Positions 50,532 through 60,877 are shown, numbered from the stretch's first letter. The stretch is DNA of 64,000 nt from Bacteroidetes bacterium MED-G20 (GCA_905182745.1 CAJJCR010000010.1:1-64000); one strand, 5' to 3'. The notes: a model not told the origin generated them from the letters alone. Numbers and translations: made by a program.

Positions 50532-51924
50532 TTAGTTTTGTAAAATTTCCAACGACGTATTGTTTGAGATAGAACCGAATCCACCTTCAACATCAATTGT
50601 ATTATCAAATCCGTTTTTCTTTAAAATAGAACATGCTATCATACTTCTGTAGCCTCCAGCACAATGGATATAATATTTCAAAGATTTATTTAAAGATTTA
50701 TTATCAGAATCTATTAAAGCAAGTGGTATATGTTCTGAGTTTTTTAAATATCCATTATTTCTTTCCCCAACTTGTCTAACGTCCAATATATTAATCTTGT
50801 CATTTATAGATTTTTCAAACTCTTTTGCACTCTTAGAATCTATTGTATCGATTGGATTGCTTGAACTCAGCCACGTCTTAAATCCTCCCTTTAAGTAACC
50901 AAGACAGTTGTCAAAACCTACTCTTGATAATCTCATGATTGCTTCTTTTGCTTGACCTTCTTCACAAACCAATAATATTTTCATGTTTATATCCTTTAAA
51001 ACAGCTCCAACCCAAGGTGCAAATCCACCATTCAAGCCAATAAATATTGAGCCAGGAACAAACCCATTTTTAAAAACATTTTGATTTCTTACATCCAGAA
51101 TTATTGTATTTTCTTTGGAAGATAAATTAATAAATTTTTCCAATTCTAGTGTAATTAATCCTCTGTCTAAAACTTTATCAAAATCTAAATAACCCTTTTG
51201 GTTTAATTTTACATTTGATGGAAAATAGGTTGGGGGTTCTGGTAAATTATCTGTCAACTCTCCCACAAAACCTTCTTTTAGAAAACGTTCCATTTAAAGC
51301 ATAATTTATTTTTTTTTGATTCTCTTGAGTATCTACGGTTTCCTTCATCATATTTTTACCACATGCAGAACCTGCTCCATGACCTGGATAAACTAATATA
51401 TCATCAGGAAGTGGTTTTATTCTATTGTTTACAGACTCATATAAAATCCCAGCCAATTCTTCTTTAGAAACGCCCATATATCGTTGAGCAACATCTGGAA
51501 TTCCAACATCTCCTAAAAACAAAGTATCACCAGTGAAAATACAGTGTTCTTTTCCATTTTCATCTTTTAGAATATAGGATGTACTTTCTAAAGTATGACC
51601 AGGTGTATGTATTGCAGTTATGGTAACTGCTCCAATTTTAAATACCTGATTGTCTTGCGCTATAATTGATTCAAAATTTGGATCTGCTTGTGGTCCATAA
51701 ACTATTTTTGCACCAGTTTTATTAGCAAGGGTTAAATGGCCACTTATAAAATCTGCATGAAAATGAGTTTCAAAAACATATTTAATCTTGGAATTGGAAT
51801 CTTCTGCTAGCTTTAAATAGTTAGAAATTTCTCTTAATGGATCTATTACAGCAGCTTCACCATTGCTTTCTATAAAATAAGCACCTTGAGACAGACAACT
51901 AGTATAAATTTGTTCTACTTTCAT
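50532..51924 (-). pseudogene. MBL-fold / double-rhodanese fusion protein (persulfide dioxygenase-like), one-base break
   Basis: Two ORFs (51247-51924, 50532-51293) join into one ~463-aa protein. The N-terminal metallo-beta-lactamase domain is of the ETHE1/BlhA type (THFHADFISGH, HTPGHTLES, FTGDTLFLGDVG, VYPGHGAGSACG). After NYALN the frame breaks by one base near 51280 and continues FLKEGFVGEL. Two rhodanese domains follow (LDVRNQNVFKNGFVPGS with CEEGQA; LDVRQVGERNNGYLKNSEHIP with active-site HCAGGYRS). Such fusions oxidise or transfer sulfane sulfur. trxA follows. Confidence 0.87.
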
Positions 51925-51990
51925 ATGGTAAAATTAGTTATACTCTTTTGATTACCCAACAGATTATTGCTTAAATCACTTCTTTAGTAT

Positions 51991-51998
51991 TAAATTTG
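51991..51998 (+). promoter_or_regulatory. Candidate -7 promoter element for lgt
   Basis: TAAATTTG fits TAnnTTTG and ends only four bases before the lgt ATG at 52003. If used, the transcript would begin at or next to the start codon, giving a leaderless or nearly leaderless mRNA. Confidence 0.35.
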
Positions 51999-52002
51999 TA
52001 AA

Positions 52003-53070
52003 ATGATTAGTAATTTTTATTTGTATATATCTTGGAATGTTGATCCTGCACTCTATGATGGTTTTATTACCCTTAGATACTACAGTTTATTTTTTGCACT
52101 TTCATTCATAATAGGATTTCAAATAGTAAAAAAAATGTTTGACAACGAATCTGCTCCTGAGCAGTGGATGGATAAGCTGCTTGTTTATACAGTTATAGGT
52201 ACTATTCTAGGAGCTAGACTAGGACATGTTATTTTTTACGAACCCAATTATTATTTAGAAAATATTTCCGAAATATTAATGGTATGGAAAGGTGGATTGG
52301 CTAGCCACGGAGCAGCAGTTGCGCTAATAATATCTATGTGGATTTTCTCTAAAAAAGTCACCCACAAAAAAACTATGTGGACCATGGATAAATTGGTGGT
52401 TGCCGTTGCTTTAGCTGCAGGTTTTATAAGAGTAGGAAATTTAATGAATTCTGAAATTGTTGGAGTAAGAACAGAAAGTGAGTCAGGTTTTTTTTACGAG
52501 TATAAAGCTAAGAATCAAATAGCAAGTTTTTTTAGCGTAGAGAGTGAAAAAATTCATCTAGATGAAACATCGATAGACACAACAATAAACGATATTAAAT
52601 ATTCACAATTAAAGGTAAGTGTTCCTCTTGGTAATAAAAAAATGAATCCTTATTATTCTGAAGCTTTCTCAAATGCATTTAATTTTCAAGCAATTGATTC
52701 TGATGCAGATTTTTTCTCTTCTAATGATAAAAATGATTTTATAGTTAGCTCTACCAATGAATTAATTCTCCCAATTTATATCATCCCAAGAATTCCTACG
52801 CAGTTGTATGAGGCAATCTCCTACTGGCTTATTTTTTGTTTTTTATTTTGGGGCTATTGGAAAAGAGATTGGTATTTATATTCTGGAAAGTTATTTGGTG
52901 CATTTTTCACACTTTTATTCGCCTCTAGATTTATTGTCGAATTCTTTAAAGAACATCAAACATTGGAAAATAGTTCGCTGTTAACCATGGGACAATACTT
53001 AAGCATTCCCTTAGTTGGAGTTGGCTTATATTTTTGGATTAAATCAAAAAAAATTGATACGCACAAATAA
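52003..53070 (+). CDS. lgt: Prolipoprotein diacylglyceryl transferase
   Basis: The 355-aa inner-membrane enzyme adds diacylglycerol to lipobox cysteines of lipoprotein precursors. It shows ITLRYYSLFFALSFIIGF (first span), GTILGARLGHVIFYEP, WKGGLASHGAAV and the signature GFIRVGNLMNSEIVG. The late motif RIPTQLYEAISYW and EFFKEHQ close the fold. A ~100-residue hydrophilic insertion (about 160-255) is longer than in E. coli Lgt. The end overlaps the likely start of the ABC ATPase by 17 bases. Confidence 0.95.
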   Translation: MISNFYLYISWNVDPALYDGFITLRYYSLFFALSFIIGFQIVKKMFDNESAPEQWMDKLLVYTVIGTILGARLGHVIFYEPNYYLENISEILMVWKGGLASHGAAVALIISMWIFSKKVTHKKTMWTMDKLVVAVALAAGFIRVGNLMNSEIVGVRTESESGFFYEYKAKNQIASFFSVESEKIHLDETSIDTTINDIKYSQLKVSVPLGNKKMNPYYSEAFSNAFNFQAIDSDADFFSSNDKNDFIVSSTNELILPIYIIPRIPTQLYEAISYWLIFCFLFWGYWKRDWYLYSGKLFGAFFTLLFASRFIVEFFKEHQTLENSSLLTMGQYLSIPLVGVGLYFWIKSKKIDTHK

Positions 53071-53683
53071 TATTACTGTAAAATACGGTGAAATAGAGAT
53101 TAAATTTCCAAATATAAATTTGGATTATGGTGGTCAGTTGCTAATCATAGGAAAAAGTGGTTCAGGTAAAACAAGTTTACTTAATGTTTTAGGAGGACTA
53201 TTGTCTGCTGAAAGCGGAAATATATTGGTTAATGATATAGATCTTTTTAGTTTGTCCAACAAAAAAAGAGATAAATTTCGAGGGCAACAAATTGGATTTG
53301 TATTTCAAACCCCTCATTTTATAAAGTCTCTCTCTGTTAATGACAATTTAAAGTTTTCACAATACATGTCTTCTAAAATAAATCAATCTAAAATTGATAT
53401 GCTTTTAAAAAAGGTGGATTTAAACCATTTAAAAAACGCTTCAATTCAAAATCTAAGCGAAGGTGAAAAACAAAGAATTTCGATAATAAGAGCACTGGTA
53501 AATCAACCATCTATCATTTTTGCAGACGAGCCAACTTCTGCTTTGGACGACAATTCATGTAATAATGTGGTTGATTTATTAACCAATTTATCTCGGGAAA
53601 ATAATACTACTCTTGTAATAGTAACTCACGATAATAGAATTAAAGATAAGTTTCCCAATCAAATAAATTTAAATGATTTTTAA
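53054..53683 (+). CDS. ABC transporter ATP-binding protein, LolD/MacB-like
   Basis: The 209-aa ATPase has Walker A GKSGSGKT, Q-loop VFQTPHFIKSLS, signature LSEGEKQR, Walker B IIFADEPTSALD and H-loop VTHD. Length and motifs fit the LolD/FtsE/MacB class, which works with FtsX-fold permeases. The track start at 53015 lies deep in lgt. The TTG at 53054 (LIRTNNITVKYG) gives a family-normal N-terminus, so I choose it. The permease overlaps the end by 11 bases. Confidence 0.9.
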   Translation: MIRTNNITVKYGEIEIKFPNINLDYGGQLLIIGKSGSGKTSLLNVLGGLLSAESGNILVNDIDLFSLSNKKRDKFRGQQIGFVFQTPHFIKSLSVNDNLKFSQYMSSKINQSKIDMLLKKVDLNHLKNASIQNLSEGEKQRISIIRALVNQPSIIFADEPTSALDDNSCNNVVDLLTNLSRENNTTLVIVTHDNRIKDKFPNQINLNDF

Positions 53684-54923
53684 GTTAGCCTGGAGAAATA
53701 TTATAACTAGACCTCTTTCAAGTGGTCTTTCTGCAGTTTTACTCAGTTCATCAATAATGGTAATTGTTTTATCAATGCTTACCATGAAACAAATGAAATC
53801 TAAGTTTAATGAAAATGCAAATAAGATAGATTTAGTAGTTGGGGCGAAAGGCAGTAGACTTCAGTCAGTATTATGTAATGTTTTCCATATAGATTATCCC
53901 AACGGTAATATAAAGCTCAAAGAAGTTGATTTCCTCTTCAAACATCCTTTTGTGAAAAGTGCAATACCAATTTCGCTTGGGGATTCTTATAAAAAACATA
54001 GAATAATTGGAACAAATCCAAATTTCATTACCCAGATATACAATGGATCAATTTCAAAAGGAAATTTTTTTAATAAACCTTTAGAAGTAGTAATTGGTGC
54101 CAATGTTGCAGCAAAATTAAAATTAGATATTGGTGACTCTTTTAGTGGGAGTCATGGAATAGAAGAATCAACCCACGATCATGAAGATTTTCCGTACAGA
54201 GTAGTAGGTATTCTTTCACCAACAGGAGAAATTATTGATCAGTTGATAGTAACTTCTTTAGAAAGTGTTTGGCAAGTTCATCCTCATAATGATAAAAAAG
54301 GTTCTTTTGATTTAAAAACTGCTGAAGAACACGACCATCACTCTCATGATCACAAATCAGAAGTTTATGAAAATAATAAGGAGGTAACAGCAGTTTTAGT
54401 AAATTACAATTCACCTAGAGCAAAATTTTCAATTCCAGGAATTGTCAATCAAAAAAATGCATTGATAGGGGCAGAACCAGCCATTGAAATCAAACAACTT
54501 TTAGATCTTATAGAACCTGCTGTAAACGTTATTTACGTCTTGTCACTATTTATTTTCGGGCTTTCTCTTTTTAGTATTGTTGTTACATTATTAAATTCGA
54601 TGAAAGACAGAAAGTATGAAATATCTATGATGAGAGTTGGAGGAGCTAGTGTTAGATTAATTTTTATTTCTATAATTTTAGAGGGTTTCTTTATTGGGCT
54701 ATTAGGGAGTATTTCAGGATTGATATTGGGACATTCAATCATGGGAATTATGGCTAGATTTTTAAATCTTAAGTACAATTATCAATTTTCAGGTTTGGTA
54801 TTTGATAGCCTAGAATTAGTTTTGCTTATTGTGACAATACTAATTGGAATGACCGCGGCAATATTCCCTGCACTAGCAGCCTACAGACTTGATATATCAA
54901 AGACATTAAAAAATAAAACATGA
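53673..54923 (+). CDS. FtsX-fold ABC transporter permease with histidine-rich loop
   Basis: The 416-aa protein has one N-terminal span, a large extracytoplasmic domain and three C-terminal spans (FtsX/MacB topology; DRKYEISMMRVGGASVRLIF before span 3). The DLVVGAKGSRLQSVLCNVFHIDYPNGNI stretch marks a specific subfamily. Two His/Asp clusters stand out in the soluble domain: HGIEESTHDHEDF (near 165) and EEHDHHSHDHKSE (near 225). These look like metal-binding loops. The gene lies between its ATPase and a DUF3299-like protein, overlapping both. The role in lipoprotein or metal traffic is open. Confidence 0.87.
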   Translation: MIFKLAWRNIITRPLSSGLSAVLLSSSIMVIVLSMLTMKQMKSKFNENANKIDLVVGAKGSRLQSVLCNVFHIDYPNGNIKLKEVDFLFKHPFVKSAIPISLGDSYKKHRIIGTNPNFITQIYNGSISKGNFFNKPLEVVIGANVAAKLKLDIGDSFSGSHGIEESTHDHEDFPYRVVGILSPTGEIIDQLIVTSLESVWQVHPHNDKKGSFDLKTAEEHDHHSHDHKSEVYENNKEVTAVLVNYNSPRAKFSIPGIVNQKNALIGAEPAIEIKQLLDLIEPAVNVIYVLSLFIFGLSLFSIVVTLLNSMKDRKYEISMMRVGGASVRLIFISIILEGFFIGLLGSISGLILGHSIMGIMARFLNLKYNYQFSGLVFDSLELVLLIVTILIGMTAAIFPALAAYRLDISKTLKNKT

Positions 54924-55360
54924 GAAACAAAATAATTTTAGCTACCACTTTTTTTTTATTTTTTATGGGTAATATTTATAGTCAAAATATCATTACTTGG
55001 GAGCTTTTGAAAAATGTAGAGTTTGATGAGATTTGGTCTGAAGAATTTCAGGCTTATTATATGGTGCCAAAGTTTTCGGAATCCGTTAAAGAAATGGACG
55101 GCAAAGAAGTCCAAATTAGAGGCTTTATAATTCCGGTGGATATTGTTCAAGACTATTATGTGCTTTCTGCCAACCCATATAGTTCTTGTTTCTTTTGCGG
55201 TCAGGCTGGTCCTGAATCTGTAATGGAGATTCAAATGATTAAAAAATATGAAGGGTTAAGAATGGACCAGGTAATAACTTATAAGGGCACTTTAAAATTA
55301 AACGTGGATGACATTTACCAATTGAATTATATTCTAGAGGATGCAGAAATAATAGAGTAG
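54920..55360 (+). CDS. Exported DUF3299-like protein
   Basis: The 146-aa protein has a signal peptide (FMGNIYSQN). Its beta-rich core has DGKEVQIRGFIIPVDIVQDYYVLSANPYSSCFFCGQAGPES, which resembles the DUF3299 pattern GFIVPL...C. A Cys-x-x-Cys pair (CFFC) occurs in place of the usual single cysteine. It overlaps the permease stop by four bases (ATGA) and is the last gene of the lgt run. DUF3299 proteins accompany similar ABC systems in other phyla; a periplasmic partner role is inferred from that. Confidence 0.7.
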   Translation: MRNKIILATTFFLFFMGNIYSQNIITWELLKNVEFDEIWSEEFQAYYMVPKFSESVKEMDGKEVQIRGFIIPVDIVQDYYVLSANPYSSCFFCGQAGPESVMEIQMIKKYEGLRMDQVITYKGTLKLNVDDIYQLNYILEDAEIIE

Positions 55361-56590
55361 TTAAACCAATTTTTGAATTTCATTCCAAACGATTTCTGTA
55401 GCTCCTTTATTCTCTTTTATAATTTCTTTGGCTTTTTTCTTTTTTTTCTCTAATTCAGCTTTATTTCCAATTAACTTTGAAATAATATTTTTTAGATCTT
55501 TAGAATCGTGGATAGTCTCTGCAATCTCTTCTTTAAGCATTAAATTAGCTTCTGGATACTTGTCAATATTGGGGCCAAATAAAAGAAAGTTTCCCTTTGC
55601 TGCTGCCTCTAAGATGTTGTGTAGTTTGCCAGAGAACCCTCCTCCAATAAAGGCAATATCGCTATAGTTGTAAAGATCTGCAAGAATTCCAATTTGATCA
55701 ACAATTAATACTTTAGGTATCGGTTTCTTTAAATCAATTTTCGAGTATAGTAAAGCTTCATTTCCAAATAATTTTTTTGTTTTTAAGATTTTATTTTCTT
55801 TAATCTCATGTGGAGTTATTATCCAATTAACATTGTCTATCTTCTTAATTATTTCTGCAGTTATTTTTTCTTCTTTTTCCCATGAGGAACCTAAAATAAC
55901 ACATGGGGACTTTATATCTAAAACTAAATTTGATTCAACTTCATTAAAGGTGTCAAATCTAGTATCTCCAGAATATTTAAAATTAGAAAATCCATTTTTT
56001 TCTAATATTTCTTCAGATGAATGATCTGCAGTTAATATCAAACTCATGGACTGAAGTATTTTTTTAGCAGATTTTCCTAGCATATTAAAATACCAATGGT
56101 TCTTTCTAAATTTGGAAGAAAATACCAAAGAAGGAATTTTTCTATTATTACATTCACTGATTAAATTGAGCCATAGGTCATACTTCACAAAAATTAAAAT
56201 ACTTGGTTTAATAAAATCTATAATTTTTTTTGAATTTCTTTTTTTATCAAAAGGCAAATAGAATTTATGAAAATTTTTATTTTCAAAATTATAGTTGTCA
56301 TAACCAGATGGGCTAAAAAACGACATGACCACTTGGTTGTTTTTTTGATTTAAAATTTCTCTAACCATAGAACTTGCCATAACAGCTTCGCCGTGGGAAG
56401 CAGCATGAATCCAAAAAGTTTTTTTATCGGAATTTAAATTGGATAAGTTTTTTTGCCAATTTTTTTGGCCTTTTATTGATTTTTTGGATTTATTTTTTCC
56501 AAAAAAAGCAGAAGCTTTTATGTAAATAGACAATAGCTCAATAGCAATTTGATAATGAAATAAACCCATTTTAATTGTAGTAAAATTCAT
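55361..56590 (-). CDS. waaA: 3-deoxy-D-manno-octulosonic acid transferase
   Basis: The 409-aa glycosyltransferase adds Kdo to lipid A at the inner membrane. It has an N-terminal hydrophobic anchor (LLSIYIKASAF), the HAASHGEAVMASSM motif with the catalytic Glu, and FVKYDLWLNLISEC. The donor-site segment is VDQIGILADLYNYSDIAFIGGGFSGKLHNILEAAAKG. Length and motifs fit the family. Its start overlaps the upstream membrane-protein gene by 20 bases. The stop directly abuts that of the converging DUF3299-like gene. Confidence 0.94.
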   Translation of the reverse strand: MNFTTIKMGLFHYQIAIELLSIYIKASAFFGKNKSKKSIKGQKNWQKNLSNLNSDKKTFWIHAASHGEAVMASSMVREILNQKNNQVVMSFFSPSGYDNYNFENKNFHKFYLPFDKKRNSKKIIDFIKPSILIFVKYDLWLNLISECNNRKIPSLVFSSKFRKNHWYFNMLGKSAKKILQSMSLILTADHSSEEILEKNGFSNFKYSGDTRFDTFNEVESNLVLDIKSPCVILGSSWEKEEKITAEIIKKIDNVNWIITPHEIKENKILKTKKLFGNEALLYSKIDLKKPIPKVLIVDQIGILADLYNYSDIAFIGGGFSGKLHNILEAAAKGNFLLFGPNIDKYPEANLMLKEEIAETIHDSKDLKNIISKLIGNKAELEKKKKKAKEIIKENKGATEIVWNEIQKLV

Positions 56591-57332
56591 TGGGATCCTT
56601 TCTTAAAACTGGGAAAAACCATCCTGCTCTTAATCCAAGATACACATCAAATTTATTATCAGTATAAGGCCCCATTAAATCAATTTGATAATCCCTCATT
56701 CCTCTGTTAAATCCTTCTATAATCTCTATCCCAACTGTGAAATTTACCAGTTTGTTGTTGCTCATGTTTTGGTAGCCAATATATTGTTTCAATAATACCC
56801 CAACTGTGAGTCTATCATAGTATTTTAAATATTCCTTTTTGAGTTGAGGAATTAGATTTTCTTGATTTTCAATTCTTATTTTATGATACATAGATCCAAT
56901 ACCCCCTTTTAGCAAAATTCCAGAATTTGGATTTGGTCCAATAAGATTTAAGACTTTTCCAAAATCTAAACTAATTAATCCTCCTCTATGATACATTAGA
57001 AATAGATTTTCTTCACCGTACTGGTTAATAATCCATCCTTGATCATTTATTAAGTGATCTAAGACGCTTGTGTTTTTAACATTTTCACTATGAATAAAAT
57101 TATAATTTAATTCGAAAGTTTGATTTCTTTTATTTTTCCACCCAATTGAAAGTCCAATATTAGAATTTATCCCATAGTTTTCTGCTAAATCCCCCTTAGG
57201 AGACTGCACAGCTAGGCTAAATCTTACAAAAGGGAAATAAATAACAGAATCTTTATTTATTTGACATGTTCCATTAGGCAATAATAATATTGAAAATAGT
57301 AAAATGACAAGTACTTTATTTAACAGTGTCAA
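56571..57332 (-). CDS. Outer-membrane beta-barrel-like protein, unknown
   Basis: The 253-aa protein has a signal peptide (LLPNGTCQ). Alternating hydrophobic strands follow (FVRFSLAVQSPKGDLAENYGINSNIGLSIGWKNKRNQTFELNYNF; GGLISLDFGKVLN; DKFDVYLGLRAGWFFPV), typical of small outer-membrane barrels. It comes first in a two-gene unit with waaA, with overlapping ends, so an LPS-related function is possible but not shown. I do not recognise a named family. Confidence 0.7.
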   Translation of the reverse strand: MTLLNKVLVILLFSILLLPNGTCQINKDSVIYFPFVRFSLAVQSPKGDLAENYGINSNIGLSIGWKNKRNQTFELNYNFIHSENVKNTSVLDHLINDQGWIINQYGEENLFLMYHRGGLISLDFGKVLNLIGPNPNSGILLKGGIGSMYHKIRIENQENLIPQLKKEYLKYYDRLTVGVLLKQYIGYQNMSNNKLVNFTVGIEIIEGFNRGMRDYQIDLMGPYTDNKFDVYLGLRAGWFFPVLRKDPNEFYYN

Positions 57333-57420
57333 CTTTAAGAAGTATTAATTTGAAAAATCAAATATAAGAATTGCCATAAATCTAGGATATAGTTATATTC
57401 GCAATTGTTAATTTATAGAG

Positions 57421-58564
57421 ATGAGCGAAAATAATTTAAATATTCAAATGGTTGACCTAAAAAGTCAATATATGAAGATCAAGCCTCAAGTAGATCAAGC
57501 TATAAATGATGTTTTGAGTTCTACACAATTCATAAATGGAGAACATGTCAAATCTTTTCAAAATGAATTAGCTGCTTATCTTGATGTAAAACATGTTATT
57601 ACTTGCGCAAATGGAACAGATGCGCTTCAAATATCTATGATGGCTCTTGGCTTAAAGCCTGGAGATGAGATAATAACTCCATCTTTCACTTACATAGCTA
57701 CTACAGAAGTAATAGGGCTTTTAGGGTTAAAACCTGTGTTTGTGGATTGTAATCCTGAAAATTTTAATATTTCTGTTGATGAAGTAGAAAAGGCAATTAC
57801 TAAAAAAACCAAAGCCATTGTTCCAGTTCATCTTTTTGGACAGTCGTCTGATATGAAGTCTATTATGAGTTTGGCCAAGAAATACAATCTTTTTGTAATT
57901 GAAGACAATGCTCAAGCAATCGGTAGTGATTATTTAGGATTTAACCAACCTCAAAAAACAGGAACTATAGGAAATATTGGATGTACTAGTTTTTTCCCCT
58001 CTAAAAATTTAGGGTGTTTTGGTGATGGCGGTGCAATGATGACTAACGATGATGAGTTAGCAAAAAAACTTCGAATGATAGCTAATCATGGACAAAGTAA
58101 AAGATATTACCATGATATAGTTGGGTGTAACTCAAGATTAGATAATATTCAGGCTGCAGTACTAAGAATTAAGCTCAAAGAACTTGATCAATACATTTTA
58201 AACAGACAGAAAGCCGCAAATTATTACGATCAAAATTTAAAGGACTTAGATCAACTTACACTTCCATTCAGAAACTTAGATTCTAATCATGTTTTTCATC
58301 AATATACTTTAAAGCTAGATGACTCTATATGTAAGAGATGAATTAATCCAATATTTAGCGGATAAAAACATTCCGGCAATGGTATATTATCCAGTACCTG
58401 CTCATAGGCAAAAAATGTTTTCCAAAATCCCGAATTCTTGTGGAAATATGAAAGTTACCAATTGGCTTTCATCCAGAGTATTTTCATTGCCAATGCATAC
58501 AGAACTTTCTACTTTGCAACAAGACTATATAATTGAAAATATTTCTAATTTTTTAAATAAATAA
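57421..58564 (+). pseudogene. wbpE: DegT/DnrJ/EryC1 aminotransferase (WbpE-like), one-base break
   Basis: Two ORFs (57421-58341, 58319-58564) join into 380 aa. The N-terminus MVDLKSQYMKIKPQVDQAI is typical. CANGTDALQISMMAL follows, then GDEIITPSFTYIATTE, VPVHLFGQ, EDNAQAIGSDY and the PLP-lysine motif FFPSKNLGCFGDGG. The break near 58325 separates LKLDDS from YVRDELIQYLADKNI. WbpE forms UDP-2-acetamido-3-amino-glucuronate. The presence of WbpD-, WbpB- and WbpA-type neighbours supports this specificity. A TATATTCG at 57394 could be its promoter. Confidence 0.85.
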
Positions 58565-58570
58565 TAAATA

Positions 58571-59893
58571 ATGAAAATAGCTGTAATTGGAACTGGATAT
58601 GTAGGTTTAGTAACTGGGACTTGCTTAGCAGAAACAGGAAATATAGTTACTTGTGTGGATATTGATGAACAAAAAGTCCATAAATTGAAAAATGGAAAAA
58701 TTCCAATTTATGAGCCTAATCTTAACAACTTTTTCCAAAGGAATATTGCTCAAAAAAGATTGTTTTTTACAACTCAATTAGAAGAAGGAATAAAAGATGC
58801 ACAATTAATATTTTTAGCACTTCCAACACCTCCTGGTGACGATGGTTCTGCAGACTTAAGCTATATTCTTTCGGTAGCCAAAGACCTTGGAAAGATTATT
58901 AAGAATTATAAAGTAATTATTGACAAAAGTACAGTTCCAGTTGGCACAGCTGAAAAAGTTACTAAAGTAATTAGAGAAAATTCTAGTGTGGATTTTGATG
59001 TGGTTTCAAATCCTGAATTTTTAAGAGAAGGTTTTGCAGTAGAAGATTTTATGAAACCAGAAAGAGTTGTGGTTGGAACAAGAAGTGAAAAAGCGAAAAA
59101 GTTAATGGAGGAATTATATCAGCCATTTGTTAGACAAGGAAATCCTATACTATTTATGGATGAAAAATCAGCAGAGCTTACCAAGTATGCCTCCAATTCT
59201 TTTCTTGCTACAAAAATAACTTTCATGAACGAGATTGCCAATTATTGCGAAATGATTGGTGCAGATGTGGATATGGTTAGAAAAGGAATGGGAACAGATT
59301 CTAGAATTGGTAAAAGATTTTTATTTCCTGGTATTGGCTATGGAGGGAGCTGTTTTCCAAAAGACGTTAAAGCATTAAAAAAAGCTGGTCAAATTGAAAA
59401 TTATCAGTTTAAAATAATAGATGCAGTAATGAAAGTTAACGACATCCAAAAAATGAGCTTGGTTAAGAAAGTAAAATCTTATTTTGGAGAGGACCTAAAA
59501 GGAAAAAGATTTGCATTATGGGGACTTGCTTTTAAACCAGAGACGGACGATATAAGAGAAGCTCCATCCTTGTCCATTATCAAAGAATTAACTGATTCTG
59601 GAGCCGAAATTGTCTCCTATGATCCTGAAGCAATGGATAATGTTCGAGATTTGCTTGGAGATAAAATCCAATATTCTAAAAATGGTTTAGATGCTTTAAA
59701 AGATGTAGATGCATTATTAATTGCAACTGAATGGTCTGCTTTTCGAAATCCCGATTTTAATTTAATGCATTCTTTAATGAAAAGCCCAATAATATTTGAT
59801 GGCAGAAATTTGTACTCTTTAGAGTCCATGGAAAAGAAAAACTTTTATTACCAAAGTGTTGGTAGAAAAGTAATTAATAATTTAAATAAATGA
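58571..59893 (+). CDS. ugd: UDP-glucose 6-dehydrogenase
   Basis: The 440-aa NAD enzyme oxidises UDP-glucose to UDP-glucuronate. The Rossmann motif is [16 protein letters not shown]. It also has [27 protein letters not shown] and [21 protein letters not shown]. The catalytic Cys is in [12 protein letters not shown] and the NAD half ends with [17 protein letters not shown]. The stop overlaps the uxs start by four bases, which fits stepwise production of UDP-xylose. Confidence 0.94.
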   Translation: MKIAVIGTGYVGLVTGTCLAETGNIVTCVDIDEQKVHKLKNGKIPIYEPNLNNFFQRNIAQKRLFFTTQLEEGIKDAQLIFLALPTPPGDDGSADLSYILSVAKDLGKIIKNYKVIIDKSTVPVGTAEKVTKVIRENSSVDFDVVSNPEFLREGFAVEDFMKPERVVVGTRSEKAKKLMEELYQPFVRQGNPILFMDEKSAELTKYASNSFLATKITFMNEIANYCEMIGADVDMVRKGMGTDSRIGKRFLFPGIGYGGSCFPKDVKALKKAGQIENYQFKIIDAVMKVNDIQKMSLVKKVKSYFGEDLKGKRFALWGLAFKPETDDIREAPSLSIIKELTDSGAEIVSYDPEAMDNVRDLLGDKIQYSKNGLDALKDVDALLIATEWSAFRNPDFNLMHSLMKSPIIFDGRNLYSLESMEKKNFYYQSVGRKVINNLNK

Positions 59894-60877
59894 AAAGGGT
59901 ATTAATTACTGGAGCAGCTGGGTTTTTAGGTTCGCATCTTTGCGAAAGGTTTTTAAATGAAAACTTTTTTGTAATTGGTATGGATAATTTCATTACAGGC
60001 TCTTCAAAAAATATTGACTTATTTAAAACCCATAATAACTTCAAATTTATTGAACATGATGTATCAAAATATGTTCAAATTGATGGGGATTTAGATTTTA
60101 TTCTTCATTTTGCATCTCCTGCAAGCCCTATAGATTATTTAAAAATACCTATCCAAACTTTGAAAGTAGGCTCTTTAGGAACTCATAATTTATTAGGTTT
60201 AGCCAAAGCAAAAAAAGCTACTATTTTAGTTGCTTCTACAAGTGAGGTTTATGGCGATCCGCTTGTTCATCCACAAAATGAAAGCTACTTTGGAAATGTA
60301 AATCCTATTGGTCCTAGAGGAGTTTACGATGAGGCTAAAAGATTCCAAGAAGCTATTACTATGGCCTATCATAGATTCCATAATTTAGATACTAAGATTG
60401 TAAGAATTTTCAACACTTATGGCCCTAGAATGAGATTGAACGATGGCAGAGTTTTGCCAGCATTTATAGGACAATCTTTAAGAAATGAGGATTTGACTAT
60501 TTTTGGAGATGGTTCTCAAACTAGATCCTTTTGCTATGTAGATGATTTGATTGAAGGAATTTATAGGCTTTTACATAGTGATTATAATTATCCGATTAAC
60601 CTTGGAAATCCCAACGAAATTACCATTAAAGATTTTGCTAATGAAATTGTACAATTTAACTGGAAAAAATCAAAATATTATATTTAAAGAATTACCTGAA
60701 AATGACCCTTTAAAAAGAAAACCAGATATAGATCTGGCAAAGAAGATATTAAACTGGGAACCTAAAATCCATAGAAATGAAGGTTTGAAATTAACTTATG
60801 ATTACTTTTGTAGCCTATCAGTTGAGGAATTAAATAAGAAAGACCATCAAAATTTCGAATCTTACAACAACTATTAA
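59890..60877 (+). pseudogene. uxs: UDP-glucuronate decarboxylase (UDP-xylose synthase), one-base break
   Basis: Two ORFs (59890-60687, 60551-60877) join into a ~328-aa extended SDR enzyme. [15 protein letters not shown] is the NAD motif. [25 protein letters not shown], the YDEAK catalytic pair (Tyr, Lys) and [18 protein letters not shown] are diagnostic of UXS. One extra T near 60655 (CAATTTAAC for CAATTAAC) breaks the frame in IVQLTGKN; the remainder, ENDPLKRKPDIDLAKKILNWEPKI, is intact. It converts UDP-glucuronate from Ugd to UDP-xylose. Confidence 0.88.
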
